From Pseudoroseomonas cervicalis (lineage in GTDB: Bacteria; Pseudomonadota; Alphaproteobacteria; Acetobacterales; Acetobacteraceae), in NCBI RefSeq assembly GCF_030818485.1, contig NZ_JAUTAJ010000004.1:2273001-2337000 (forward strand): a stretch of DNA of 64,000 bases. Reading direction: 5' to 3'. Under the pieces are notes generated by a model that did no database searches, was not told the DNA's origin, and saw only the letters and a list, made by a program, of their open reading frames with translations. Position numbers and translations under genes: made by a program. Positions 26,346 to 34,709 of this stretch are shown here, piece after piece. Each line of letters begins with the position of its first letter. Positions within the stretch are counted from its first letter, which is position 1.

Positions 26346-27125
26346 CTATAGGTGCGGCGCCGAGTCGCGCCGCATCGCCTCCTCGCGAGCGGCCCAGACC
26401 CCCTCGGGCACCAGCACCCGCCGCCCGGGGCGGATCGAGGCGCCATGCGCCGGCAGCACGCCGTACATGCTCTTGCGGGCCTCCACCAGCACCAGCCCGG
26501 CGAAGCGCGGCGCCAGGCTGCGCCCCGCCCCTTCCCACAGCCCGGCGGCGCGCAGCAGCAGCCGCGCCTGGAAGGGGGGCGTGAACAGCGCCGTGTCGCG
26601 CCGCTCGGCGGTGAACATGTTGCGCTCCAGCAGGCGGGAGAGCTGGCCGGTGGAATAGGGCCGCCCCTGGCCGAAGGGCGTGCTGTCCCGGTGTGCCCAA
26701 AGCCCGCGGCGGTTCGGCGCCACGATCAGCACCCGGCCATCATCCTTCAGCACGCGCCACACCTCGCGCAGCGCGCGGCGGTCATTCTCCGCCCCCTCCA
26801 GCCCATGCACCAGCAGCACGCGGTCGAAGCTGAGATCGGGGAAGGGCAGCGCCGCATCCTCGACCCGCGCGGTCAGCGAGGCGGCGCCCGGCGGCCAGGG
26901 CACCGTGTCGGTCTCCGGCAGGCTGGCGGCCAGGATGCGGCTGGCCTGGTCGCGCCACAGCCGCAGATAGGGCGCGGCATGGCCGAGGCCCAGCACCTCC
27001 CGCCCGGTCAGGTCCGGCCACAACCGCGCCAGCCGCTCCCGCAGCAGGCGCGCGGCGACCAGGCCGAGCGGCGAGGCGTAGAAATCCCGGTGACCATGGT
27101 TGTCCGCGTGGACCTCAGCCTTCAT
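26346..27125 (-). CDS. Class I SAM-dependent methyltransferase
   Basis: 259 residues starting MKAEVHADNHGHRDFYASPL. The Rossmann fold shows GREVLGLGHAAPYLRLW (SAM-binding motif I), the acidic residue after LPFPDLSFDRVLLVHGLEGA, and WRVLKDDGRVLIVAPNRRG (post-III). It is the conserved divergent neighbour of gloB in many alphaproteobacteria, though its methyl acceptor is unknown. The last third (ARKSMYGVLPAHGASIRPGR) is typical of this subgroup. Confidence 0.88.
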   Translation of the reverse strand: MKAEVHADNHGHRDFYASPLGLVAARLLRERLARLWPDLTGREVLGLGHAAPYLRLWRDQASRILAASLPETDTVPWPPGAASLTARVEDAALPFPDLSFDRVLLVHGLEGAENDRRALREVWRVLKDDGRVLIVAPNRRGLWAHRDSTPFGQGRPYSTGQLSRLLERNMFTAERRDTALFTPPFQARLLLRAAGLWEGAGRSLAPRFAGLVLVEARKSMYGVLPAHGASIRPGRRVLVPEGVWAAREEAMRRDSAPHL

Positions 27126-27289
27126 GTCCCTGGATATAGGGCGTCCGGACCGGCATGGCACGCCTTGGCTGGGGCGCGGCGGGCGGAAAGCGATCCGCCG
27201 CCGGCCCCTTGCGAAGCCTGGCGGACCGCTCCAACCATGGCGCCACGCCGGAAGCCCCGCTTCCCCCAGAGATCCGAGGAGATGCCGCC

Positions 27290-28021
27290 ATGGCTGTCAC
27301 CGTCCAGGCCGTGCCCTGCCTGTCCGACAATTACGCCTGGATGCTGCGTGACCAGGCCACCGGCACCGTGGCCATCTGCGACCCCGGCGAGGCGAAGCCG
27401 GTGATCGAGGCGCTGGAGGCCGCCGGCGGCCGCTGCGACATCATCCTGCTGACCCACCACCATCCGGACCATGTCGACGGGGTGGAGGAGGTACGCGCCC
27501 GCTTCGGCGCCCGGGTGATCGGCGCCGCCACCGACGCCCACCGCCTGCCCAAGCTGGACCAGGCCATCGCCCCCGGCGACACGGTGGCGATCGGCGCCAC
27601 CACCGGCACGGTGATCGACAGCCCCGGCCACACCATCGGCCATGTCGCCTTCCACTTCCCCGAGGGCGCCGTGCTGCTCTGCGGCGACACGCTGTTCTCG
27701 CTGGGCTGCGGCCGGCTGCTGGAAGGCACGGCCGAGGACATGTTCCGCGCCCTCTCCCTGCTGAAGCCGCTGCCGGATGAGACGCTGGTCTGCTGCGGCC
27801 ATGAATACACCGAGAGCAATGCCCGCTTCGCCCTGACGGTGGAGCCCGACAATGCCGCGCTGCGCGAACGCGCCGCCGAGGTGCAGGCCGCCCGCGCCGC
27901 CGGCCAGCCCACCCTGCCGGTCACGCTGGGGCGGGAGAAGGCGACCAACCCCTTCCTGCGCGCGCCCACCGCCGCCGAGCTGGGGCGCATCCGCGCGGGC
28001 AAGGACAATTTCCGCGGCTGA
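27290..28021 (+). CDS. gloB: Hydroxyacylglutathione hydrolase (glyoxalase II)
   Basis: 243-residue metallo-beta-lactamase-fold enzyme that hydrolyses S-lactoylglutathione to lactate and glutathione in methylglyoxal detoxification. Dinuclear metal ligands are visible: LLTHHHPDHVDGV, SPGHTIGHVAFHF, CGDTLFSLGCGRL and the glutathione-binding CGHEYTESN. The C-terminal helical domain ends RAPTAAELGRIRAGKDNFRG. GAGGAGATGCCGCC supports ATG 27290. Confidence 0.97.
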   Translation: MAVTVQAVPCLSDNYAWMLRDQATGTVAICDPGEAKPVIEALEAAGGRCDIILLTHHHPDHVDGVEEVRARFGARVIGAATDAHRLPKLDQAIAPGDTVAIGATTGTVIDSPGHTIGHVAFHFPEGAVLLCGDTLFSLGCGRLLEGTAEDMFRALSLLKPLPDETLVCCGHEYTESNARFALTVEPDNAALRERAAEVQAARAAGQPTLPVTLGREKATNPFLRAPTAAELGRIRAGKDNFRG

Positions 28022-28114
28022 TTCCTGTGGGGAGGCTTTGCCTCCCCACACCCCACCACCGGGGTGGCGCGGCCACCCCGGACCCCGCGTTCAGACAACC
28101 AGGACAACGTCCCG

Positions 28115-28714
28115 ATGAAGCTGTTCCACTCGCCCTCCTCCCCCTTCGTCCGCAAGGTCATGGCCTGCATCATCCTGCGCGGGCTGGAAGGCCGGGTGGA
28201 GCTGCTGGCGACCAACGCCCATGCCAGCCCCGAAGCGCTGCTGGGCGCCAACCCGCTCAGCAAGGTGCCGGCCCTGCTGACCGATGAGGGCGTCGCCATC
28301 TTCGACAGCCCGGTGATCTGCGAATATCTGGACGGGCTGGGCAATGCCGCGCCGCTCTTCCCGACCGCCGGGCCGAAGCGCATCGCCGCCCTGGTGATGC
28401 AGGCGCTGGCCGATGGCATGATGGACGCCGCCGTGGCCCGCCGCATGAGCGACACCCTGCCGCAGGATGACGGGCGCAAGGCCTTCTCCGCCCGCCAGAA
28501 GGCCGCCGTGGACCGCGGCCTGGCCACGCTGGAAGCCAGCCCGCCGCAGGGCCTGTCGGATATCGGCGCCATCTCGGTGGCCTGCGCGCTCGGCTATCTC
28601 GATTTCCGCTTCGCGCATGAGCCCTGGCGCGAGACGCATCCGAAGCTGGCCGCCTGGTATGAGGGCGTCGCCGCCGCCCCGGCCATCGCCCGCACCGCGC
28701 CGCCCGCCGCCTGA
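28115..28714 (+). CDS. Glutathione S-transferase family protein
   Basis: 199 residues with an N-terminal thioredoxin-like domain beginning MKLFHSPSSPFVRKVMACII. The Ser/Cys-position active site is in SPSSPFVRKV, and the glutathione gamma-Glu site in NPLSKVPALL and FDSPVICEYLD. The C-terminal domain is helical (QGLSDIGAISVACALGYLDF). It is the first gene of a tight trio: the stop TGATG overlaps the next ATG by one base. Confidence 0.92.
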   Translation: MKLFHSPSSPFVRKVMACIILRGLEGRVELLATNAHASPEALLGANPLSKVPALLTDEGVAIFDSPVICEYLDGLGNAAPLFPTAGPKRIAALVMQALADGMMDAAVARRMSDTLPQDDGRKAFSARQKAAVDRGLATLEASPPQGLSDIGAISVACALGYLDFRFAHEPWRETHPKLAAWYEGVAAAPAIARTAPPAA

Positions 28715-29151
28715 TGGATCTGCGCGACCCCTCCCTGCCGGCGGCGGCGGTCATCGCCGCCCTCGGCCTGGCCCCTCACCCCGAGGGCGGGCATTTCCGC
28801 GAGATCTGGCGCGACCGGCCGGCGGATGGGTCGCGCGGCGCCGGCACGGCGATCTACTTCCTGCTGGCCGCGGGCGAGGCCAGCCACTGGCACCGGGTGG
28901 ACGCGGCGGAGGCCTGGCACTGGTATGCCGGCGCTCCCCTGCTGCTCTCCATCGCCGCCGAGGGTGGGCCGGTGCGGGAACACCGCCTCGGCCCCGATCT
29001 GGGCGCCGGCGAAGAACCCTTCGGCCTGGTGCCGCCGGGCGAATGGCAGGCGGCGAAGAGCCTCGGCGGCTGGACGCTGGTGGGCTGCACCGTCTCCCCC
29101 GCCTTCGACTTCGCGGGCTTCACCCTGGCGCCGCCGGGCTGGCATCCGTGA
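28714..29151 (+). CDS. Cupin-fold protein of the DUF985 family
   Basis: 145 residues of beta-barrel cupin. Signatures are LAPHPEGGHFREIWRD, SHWHRVDAAEAWHWYAG (metal-binding His/Glu) and LGGWTLVGCTVSPAFDFAGF. Function of DUF985 is not established; some members bind sugars or metals. Its start overlaps the GST gene and its stop overlaps the next gene's GTG, so translation is coupled. Confidence 0.88.
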   Translation: MDLRDPSLPAAAVIAALGLAPHPEGGHFREIWRDRPADGSRGAGTAIYFLLAAGEASHWHRVDAAEAWHWYAGAPLLLSIAAEGGPVREHRLGPDLGAGEEPFGLVPPGEWQAAKSLGGWTLVGCTVSPAFDFAGFTLAPPGWHP

Positions 29152-29756
29152 GCGATTCCCTCGCCTGGGACAGGCGCTACGCCGAGCAGCCCTGGATGTT
29201 CGGCCGCGCCCCCAACCGCTACCTGGAAAGCTTCGCCCCCCGGCTGCGGCCGGGCATGCGGGCGCTCAGCCTCGGCGATGGCGAGGGGCGCAACGGAATC
29301 TTCCTGGCGCGGCTGGGGCTGCAGGTGACGAGCGTGGACTGGTCCGCCGCCGGCACGGCGCGCGCGGCCGACTGGGCGCGGGCGGAGGGGGTGGCGCTAG
29401 AGACCGTCACCGCCGATCTGACGCGCTGGGACTGGCCCGAGGCGCGCTACGATCTGATCGCCTGGGTGTTCCTGCACCTGCCGCCCGCGGATCGGGCGGT
29501 GGTGGCGGCTGCCGCCTGCCACGCGCTCGCCCCGGGCGGGAGGCTGCTGCTGGAGGGCTTCACCCCTGCCCAGCAGGGCCGCCGCAGCGGCGGGCCGCGC
29601 GAGCCGGCCCTGCTCTGGACACGGGAAGCCGCGGAAGTGGCCTTCGCCGGGCTGGAGCTGGAAGAGTGCCTGGCCGGCACGGTGCTGCTGGATGAGGGCC
29701 CGAAGCACCAGGGCCCGGCCGAGCTGCTGCGCGGCCTCTGGCGCCGCCCCGCCTGA
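29148..29756 (+). CDS. TehB-like SAM-dependent methyltransferase
   Basis: 202 residues from a GTG at 29148 whose last bases form the upstream stop (GTGA). The fold shows YAEQPWMFGRAPNRYLESFA, motif I ALSLGDGEGRNGIFLARLGL, the acidic loop VTSVDWSAAG and LAPGGRLLLEGFTPAQQGRR. The closest general match is the TehB/thiopurine methyltransferase group used in detoxification of metalloids or thiols. Coupling with a GST gene favours a detoxification role, as inference. Confidence 0.88.
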   Translation: MSDSLAWDRRYAEQPWMFGRAPNRYLESFAPRLRPGMRALSLGDGEGRNGIFLARLGLQVTSVDWSAAGTARAADWARAEGVALETVTADLTRWDWPEARYDLIAWVFLHLPPADRAVVAAAACHALAPGGRLLLEGFTPAQQGRRSGGPREPALLWTREAAEVAFAGLELEECLAGTVLLDEGPKHQGPAELLRGLWRRPA

Positions 29757-29760
29757 GGAA

Positions 29761-30654
29761 TCAGGGCGCGCGATAGGCCGAGCCATCCACCGCCCGCGCC
29801 GGGTGGCGGCGGTAGCGGCCGCGCTGCGGCACGGCGATCTCCTCGAAATGCTCGGCCAGCTCATGCAGCGCGGCGAGCATCTCCGGCCCATGCATGGCCT
29901 GGCCATGGCCGGTCACCACCAGCTCCGGCTCCAGCTCCGCCAGGCGGCGGACCGAGGCGCCGGCGGCCACCCAGTCGGTGGTGAAATAGGCCGGCGGCCC
30001 GTGCAGCTCGGCCTTCTGCACCGCCACCGAATAGGCCGATTCCTGCTTGGTGGTGACAAAGGCGTCGCCGGCGATCAGCGTGGCATCCGCTTCGCGCCAG
30101 AAGGCGACATGGCCGGCGCTGTGGCCCGGCGTGTGCAGCCAGCGCCAGCCGGGCAGGCCGGGCACCCTTCCATCCTCCGGCAGGGCGTAGAGCCGGTTGC
30201 CGACATCGACCGGCCCGCGCGGATAGAGCCGCCCCAGCGCCGCCATGGCGCCACCGCCCACCATCGAATCGCCCGGGGGATAGGAGGCCTCGCCGCGCAG
30301 ATAGGGCAGTTCCAGCGGATGCGCATAGACCGGTGCGTCCCATTCCGCCGCCAGCTCCTGCAGCGCGCCGACATGGTCGAAATGACCATGCGTCATCAGG
30401 ATGGCGGCGGGGCGGGCATGGCCGCCGAAGCGCGCGGCGGCGGCGCGGCGGATCAGCCCGGCGGTGCCGTGCAGCCCGGCATCGACCAGCACCCAGTTGC
30501 GGTCGCCGGCCTCCCGCACCCCGCAGAACACCACATTGACCAAGGCGAGGCGGCGATAGGCGAGGTCCGGCGCGATCTCCCGCGCCGGTTCGTCATGCCC
30601 CGCCTCCGGGAAGGGGGCGATGGCGCTGGGTGGCAGGGGCAGGGATCCGGTCAT
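29761..30654 (-). CDS. MBL-fold metallo-hydrolase
   Basis: 297 residues. The metallo-beta-lactamase motifs are LMTHGHFDHVGAL (HxHxDH), LHTPGHSAGHVAF and LIAGDAFVTTKQES, with ELVVTGHGQAMHG as the last His ligand. It has no signal peptide, so it is cytosolic. Substrate is unknown; the layout resembles lactonase or quinolone-lactonase relatives but not lactamase. AGGAGGACGCCCCGCC lies before the ATG. It is convergent with the methyltransferase gene, only 4 nt away. Confidence 0.9.
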   Translation of the reverse strand: MTGSLPLPPSAIAPFPEAGHDEPAREIAPDLAYRRLALVNVVFCGVREAGDRNWVLVDAGLHGTAGLIRRAAAARFGGHARPAAILMTHGHFDHVGALQELAAEWDAPVYAHPLELPYLRGEASYPPGDSMVGGGAMAALGRLYPRGPVDVGNRLYALPEDGRVPGLPGWRWLHTPGHSAGHVAFWREADATLIAGDAFVTTKQESAYSVAVQKAELHGPPAYFTTDWVAAGASVRRLAELEPELVVTGHGQAMHGPEMLAALHELAEHFEEIAVPQRGRYRRHPARAVDGSAYRAP

Positions 30655-30875
30655 GGCGGGGCGTCCTCCTGGGAAGGGAACCCGGCCCTCGCGGCGGGGT
30701 TCCGCCTCGCCGCCCGGCCGCCGGCCATTCTCCGCGGCGGCGCGATGCCCGGCCTCTCAGCGCGGCCAGGCGCCGGGGGAGGCGGAGGCCGGGCGGCGGC
30801 GCCTCACCGCCCTGCCCGCCGGCAACCGCGCCGCAGCCAGGGCGTTGCCCTTTCGCAAGAGAGACGAGGTCCATC

Positions 30876-31232
30876 ATGGGATTCCTGGCCCGCACCGCGA
30901 TCACCGCCTTCGCCTTCTGGTGCGCCGCCATGCTGGTGGGCGGCATCAGCTTCAGCGGCCCCTTCAACCTGGTCATCGCGGCCATCGTCTTCGGCGTCGT
31001 CAACGCGCTGATCCGGCCGGTGGTGATGCTGCTGTCGCTGCCGCTGAACATCGTCACGCTGGGCCTGTTCACCCTGGTGGTGAACGCCGCCATGCTGGGG
31101 CTGACCGCGCTGCTGATGCCGGGCATGCGGGTGGCGAGCTTCGGCGCCGCCTTCCTGGGCGCGCTGGTGGTGGCCATCGTGTCCTGGATCGCCAACCGCG
31201 CCGTGGGCGACGGCGCCGCCCCGGCGCGCTGA
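30876..31232 (+). CDS. YvlD-like/phage-holin-family-4 membrane protein
   Basis: 118 residues starting MGFLARTAITAFAFWCAAML. Four hydrophobic helices cover most of the chain (around 8-27, 32-55, 62-85, 90-112). VFGVVNALIRPVVMLLSLPL is the mark of the YvlD/phage_holin_4_2 family. These proteins are chromosomal and widespread, linked to envelope stress in some bacteria. There is no lysis-gene context, so it is not a phage holin here. GACGAGGTCCATC precedes ATG 30876. Confidence 0.88.
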   Translation: MGFLARTAITAFAFWCAAMLVGGISFSGPFNLVIAAIVFGVVNALIRPVVMLLSLPLNIVTLGLFTLVVNAAMLGLTALLMPGMRVASFGAAFLGALVVAIVSWIANRAVGDGAAPAR

Positions 31233-31286
31233 GCCGCGCGGCGGGGAGAGCCCCGCCCCGCCGGGCCTCAGCCCCGCAACCGGTGC

Positions 31287-31306
31287 GGCCCCGCCATGGC
31301 GGGGCC
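31287..31306. terminator. Palindrome between YvlD-like gene and phbB
   Basis: Perfect 20-bp palindrome GGCCCCGCCATGGCGGGGCC lying between convergent stops. No T run follows, so any terminator function is uncertain. Confidence 0.45.
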
Positions 31307-31313
31307 GGACCCT

Positions 31314-32036
31314 TCAGTACATGTGCTGGCCGCCATTGATCGACAGGGTCGAGCCGGTGATGAAATCGGCCTCGTCCGCGGTCAGGAAGCAGACGCCGCG
31401 GGCGATGTCGTCCGCCGTGCCCAGCCTGCCGCGCGGGATGCGCGCCACGATCTTCTGCAGCACATCCTCCGGCACCGCGCGCACCATCTCGGTATCGACA
31501 TAGCCGGGGGCGATGGCGTTGACGGTGATGCCGGCGCGCGCGCCTTCCTGGGCGAGCGCCTTGGTGAAGCCGTGGATGCCGGATTTGGCGGCGGCGTAGT
31601 TCACCTGGCCATACTGGCCGGCCTGGCCGTTGATCGAGCCGATATTGACGATGCGGCCGAACTTCCGGGCGGTCATGCCCTCCCAGACCAGCTTGGCCAG
31701 GTTGAAGCAGGAGCCGAGATTGGTGTCGATCACCTCGTCCCACATGGTGCGGTCCATGCGCTTCATGGTGCCGTCGCGGGTGATGCCGGCATTGTTCACC
31801 AGGATCTCGATCGGGCCGTGCTCGGCCTCGATCTTCGCCACGGCGGCCTTGCAGGCCTCGAAGTCGGAGACGTCGAACTTGATGGTCGGGATGCCGGTGC
31901 GCTCGGTGAAGGCGGCGGCGGCGGCGTCATTGCCGGCATAGGAGGCGACCACCTTGCGGCCCGCCTTGTGCAGCTGTTCGCTGATGGCGGCGCCGATGCC
32001 GCGCTGCCCGCCGGTGACCAGGGCGAGTCGTGCCAT
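31314..32036 (-). CDS. phbB: Acetoacetyl-CoA reductase
   Basis: 240-residue short-chain dehydrogenase making (R)-3-hydroxybutyryl-CoA with NADPH. Cofactor site is in LALVTGGQRGIGAAISEQLH, NNAGITRDGTMKRMD is the family marker, and the catalytic Ser and Tyr-Lys fall in IVNIGSINGQAGQYGQVNYA then AAKSGIHGFTKALAQE. The C-terminus NGGQHMY is typical of PhaB/PhbB. It is unlinked from phaA (7 kb away) and has its own AGAAGGAGGACACCGTCA ribosome site. Confidence 0.97.
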   Translation of the reverse strand: MARLALVTGGQRGIGAAISEQLHKAGRKVVASYAGNDAAAAAFTERTGIPTIKFDVSDFEACKAAVAKIEAEHGPIEILVNNAGITRDGTMKRMDRTMWDEVIDTNLGSCFNLAKLVWEGMTARKFGRIVNIGSINGQAGQYGQVNYAAAKSGIHGFTKALAQEGARAGITVNAIAPGYVDTEMVRAVPEDVLQKIVARIPRGRLGTADDIARGVCFLTADEADFITGSTLSINGGQHMY

Positions 32037-32460
32037 TGACGGTGTCCTCCTTCTGAAGATTGGGGCGGTGGCGACGCCATGGGATCGGTTCCCTCGGGCA
32101 TCGCATCACAGACGGCCGGCGCGCGCCATGGCCCATGCGGGCCGGATTGCAGGGGGCGGCGCCGGCGGGCTCAGGATGCGGTCGCGCGGCAACCGGCGCG
32201 GCGGCCCGCCCGCGCGGCCAGGGCCGGGACCGCCCGGTCGGGGGCGGAGGGGCGGGATGGCAGGCCGGGCCAGGCACGCATGGGCGATTCGCTCCGTATT
32301 GCAGGGCGAGCCTAGGATCTGGGGCGGGGCCGCGCCAGGGCTTCACAAGCCTGCCATCGTTCTTGAACCGTAAAGGATTTTGTGCTACTCACAAAAAGTT
32401 GAGAGCGAATAAGCCCCGATCGCTCGGCCATAACTCCATGGATAACATAGGGAAAACGCC
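32037..32460. other. 424-nt region between phbB and a divergent small gene
   Basis: No convincing coding frame. The first 300 nt are GC-rich leader of phbB. The last 100 nt (about 32360-32460) are clearly A/T-richer (TAAAGGATTTTGTGCTACT, then GATAACATAGGGAAAACGCC) and probably hold the promoter and ribosome site of the small gene at 32461. Confidence 0.5.
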
Positions 32461-32679
32461 ATGGCTTCAGCCCTGCCTCGTTCCGTCGCGGGTTCGGCAC
32501 CCCTGCCTGCCACGGTGGACCGAAACGCCTTGCTGCTGATGCTGTCCTATGTCGAGGCCGAGTGCCGCCGGATGGGCGCCGCGCAGGCGGCTGAGCATGC
32601 TGCTGCCGCCGCCTCCTGCCTGCCCTTCGTGGCGGCGGAGATGCACTGGCCCTTGCGGGTGGATCTGCCGCCCAGCTGA
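32461..32679 (+). CDS. Small helical protein, unknown function
   Basis: 72 residues, not recognised. Residues 20-55 form an Ala-rich amphipathic helix (NALLLMLSYVEAECRRMGAA, then QAAEHAAAAASCL). AGGGAAAACGCC precedes the ATG and an A/T-rich probable promoter lies upstream. The next small gene encodes a protein with a similar leucine/alanine pattern, so the two may be paralogs. Confidence 0.5.
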   Translation: MASALPRSVAGSAPLPATVDRNALLLMLSYVEAECRRMGAAQAAEHAAAAASCLPFVAAEMHWPLRVDLPPS

Positions 32680-32816
32680 CCTGCCCGGGCAGGGTTGCAC
32701 CGGGACGGGGCAGCCCTGCCATTCAGGCCTCGCACAGCTTCGTTGCGCTTTTGTCTGGCCCTGGCGGCGCAGGACGTGTATCCGGCGCCCGCATCCGCAA
32801 CGGCAGGCTTTTCACC

Positions 32817-33005
32817 ATGGACACCCCGATTGCCGCGGTCCTCTGGACCCACCAGGCGCAGCGCGATCTCGCGGCGGTTCTCCGCCTGCTGGGCCATGCC
32901 GAGCGCTGCTGCCTCGAGGCCGGCTCGGAGGAGGCGGCGAGCCTGGTGGCCGAGGCGATGTCGGTGCTGGCGCGCGATGGCGCCGCCCGCAAGATGGCGG
33001 CCTGA
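32817..33005 (+). CDS. Small helical protein, possible paralog of the previous gene
   Basis: 62 residues starting MDTPIAAVLWTHQAQRDLAA, not recognised. The middle (LAAVLRLLGHAERCCLEAGS then EEAASLVAEAMSVL) is a single long amphipathic helix resembling the preceding gene's product. A good hairpin pair ends the transcript. The ribosome site is weak (GGCAGG about 10 nt ahead). Confidence 0.5.
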   Translation: MDTPIAAVLWTHQAQRDLAAVLRLLGHAERCCLEAGSEEAASLVAEAMSVLARDGAARKMAA

Positions 33006-33011
33006 GCAGCC

Positions 33012-33086
33012 GCCGGGCGCCAGCGGCGCCCGGCCCTGACAGAAAGAAGATAGGGGTCCGGGGGAATTCCTTCCCCCGGCCTTTTT
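33012..33086. terminator. Double hairpin ending the small genes and glcF
   Basis: First stem GCCGGGCGCC/GGCGCCCGGC (33012-33034), no T run. Second stem CCGGGGGAA/TTCCCCCGG with loop TTCC (33058-33079), followed by CCTTTTT. The T run ends at the glcF stop codon, so convergent transcripts meet here. Confidence 0.88.
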
Positions 33087-34393
33087 CATGCCGAGGCCAC
33101 GCCATCCGGCCGTGGCCCGCCGGCCATCCAGTCCAGCAGCTCCACCGTGTGCACCGCCGGCACCGCGCCGCCGCCGAGCTGGGTGAGGCAGCCGATATTG
33201 CCGCTGGCGATCACCTGCCCGCCGGTGCGGGCCAGGTTGTCCAGCTTGCGCGCCTTCAGCTGCCCGGCGATCTCCGGCTGCATCAGGTTGTAGGTGCCGG
33301 CGGAGCCGCAGCAGAGATGCGACTCGACCGGCTCCTTCACGGTGAAGCCGGCCTTCTGCAGCAGCTGCTTCGGCGCGGCCGTGATCTTCTGCCCATGCTG
33401 CAGCGAGCAGGCGGCGTGGTAGGCGACGGTCAGCCCCGGCGCCGCGCGGCTGGGCGCGTAGCCATATTGCAGCAGCACCTCTGAGATGTCGCGCGCCCGC
33501 CCCGCCACCGCGGCGGCGCGGGAGGCCCAGGGCTCCGCCTCGGCGCGGAACATGAAGCCGTAATCCTTCACCGTGGTGCCGCAGCCCGAGGCGTTGACGA
33601 CGATGGCGTCCAGACCCTCGCCCTCGATCTCGCGCATCCAGGCGGCGATGTTGGCGCGGGCGAGCGCCATGGCCGGGTCATGCTGGCCCATATGGTGGTT
33701 CAGCGCGCCGCAGCAGCCCTGGCCCTCGGCCACCACCACCTCCAGCCCGAGGCGGGTGAGCAGGCGGATGCTGGCCTCGTTGATCGAGGGGGCGAGCACC
33801 TGCTGGGCGCAGCCGGTCATCAGCGCGACGCGGCCGCGCCGCGCGCCATCGGCCGGGTGGATGCGCGGCGGCAGCGGACGGGCCGGCGGCAGGCTGGCCG
33901 GCGCCAGGTCGAGCATGGCGCGCAGCCTGGTCGCGCTGGTGCCGCGGCCGGGGATCAGCCCGCGCAGCGGCCGGCCCAGCCGGGCCAGCGCCAGCGCGGC
34001 GCGGAAGCGGCGCGGATGCGGCAATGTCGCGCCCAGCAGGCGGCGCAGCGCGCGCTCGGGCCAGGGGCGGGTGTAGGTTTCCTCGATATAGCGCCGCGCA
34101 TGGTCGACCAGGTGCATGTAGTGCACGCCCGAGGGGCAGGTGGTCATGCAGGACAGGCAGGAGAGGCAGCGATCGACATGCTTCACCACCGATTCGGTGG
34201 CGGGCTGGCCGCTCTCCAGCATGTCCTTGATCAGGTAGATGCGGCCGCGCGGGCTGTCGAGCTCATCGCCCAGCAGCACGAAGGTGGGGCAGGTGGCGGT
34301 GCAGAAGCCGCAATGCACGCAGGTCCGCAGGATGGTGTTGGAGGCGCTGAGATCGGCATCTTCCAGCTGCGCCGCGGTGAAATGGGTCTGCAT
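33086..34393 (-). CDS. glcF: Glycolate oxidase iron-sulfur subunit
   Basis: 435 residues. Two ferredoxin-type cluster motifs lie at the N-terminus: CVHCGFCTATCPTF and CLSCLSCMTTCPSGVHYMH. Two CCG-type domains follow, with LMTGCAQQVLAPSINEASIR, GQGCCGALNHHMGQHDPAM and LCCGSAGTYNLMQPEIAGQL. It passes electrons from the GlcDE flavoprotein to the quinone pool during glycolate oxidation to glyoxylate. It is downstream of glcD-glcE in the same direction, but separated from glcE by 316 nt that carry a small opposite-strand frame. Confidence 0.96.
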   Translation of the reverse strand: MQTHFTAAQLEDADLSASNTILRTCVHCGFCTATCPTFVLLGDELDSPRGRIYLIKDMLESGQPATESVVKHVDRCLSCLSCMTTCPSGVHYMHLVDHARRYIEETYTRPWPERALRRLLGATLPHPRRFRAALALARLGRPLRGLIPGRGTSATRLRAMLDLAPASLPPARPLPPRIHPADGARRGRVALMTGCAQQVLAPSINEASIRLLTRLGLEVVVAEGQGCCGALNHHMGQHDPAMALARANIAAWMREIEGEGLDAIVVNASGCGTTVKDYGFMFRAEAEPWASRAAAVAGRARDISEVLLQYGYAPSRAAPGLTVAYHAACSLQHGQKITAAPKQLLQKAGFTVKEPVESHLCCGSAGTYNLMQPEIAGQLKARKLDNLARTGGQVIASGNIGCLTQLGGGAVPAVHTVELLDWMAGGPRPDGVASA

Positions 34394-34540
34394 GGCGGGT
34401 CCGTTTCCTCTGCCGCCAGGGTGGGCCGAAGGGCGGGGCCGGGCAAGCGCCGGCGTCGCCGGTCTTTTCGAATCCTTAAGAAAAACAGCTGTATCCTAGG
34501 GATCGCGAAAATGTCATAAGGCGCAGCGAGGAGACACGGA

Positions 34541-34687
34541 ATGTTGATAACCAATCTGCCCGCCACGGCCCCCCTGACCAGCGCCAGCCCGGTTGCCCAG
34601 CCCGGCGGCGCCGCCGAGCAGGCGCGGCTGGCGACCCTGCTGCAAGTGCCGCGCCCCAGCCTGCCGCCGCGCCCCGCCGGGCGCTGA
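34541..34687 (+). CDS. 48-residue unknown small protein
   Basis: Frame MLITNLPATAPLTSASPVAQ continuing to PPRPAGR. It is preceded by a strong site GAGGAGACACGGA and an A/T-rich stretch with TGTATCCT resembling an extended -10. It is read against glcE and glcF and fits neatly in the gap between them. No homology is recognised. It could be a real small protein or chance. Confidence 0.4.
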   Translation: MLITNLPATAPLTSASPVAQPGGAAEQARLATLLQVPRPSLPPRPAGR

Positions 34688-34709
34688 CCACCGCCCCGGC
34701 GGCGCGCGC

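Noticed and set aside
30876..31232. Phage holin as a sign of a prophage
   Set aside because: It is a chromosomal YvlD-like membrane protein; no phage genes, att sites or integrase are visible.
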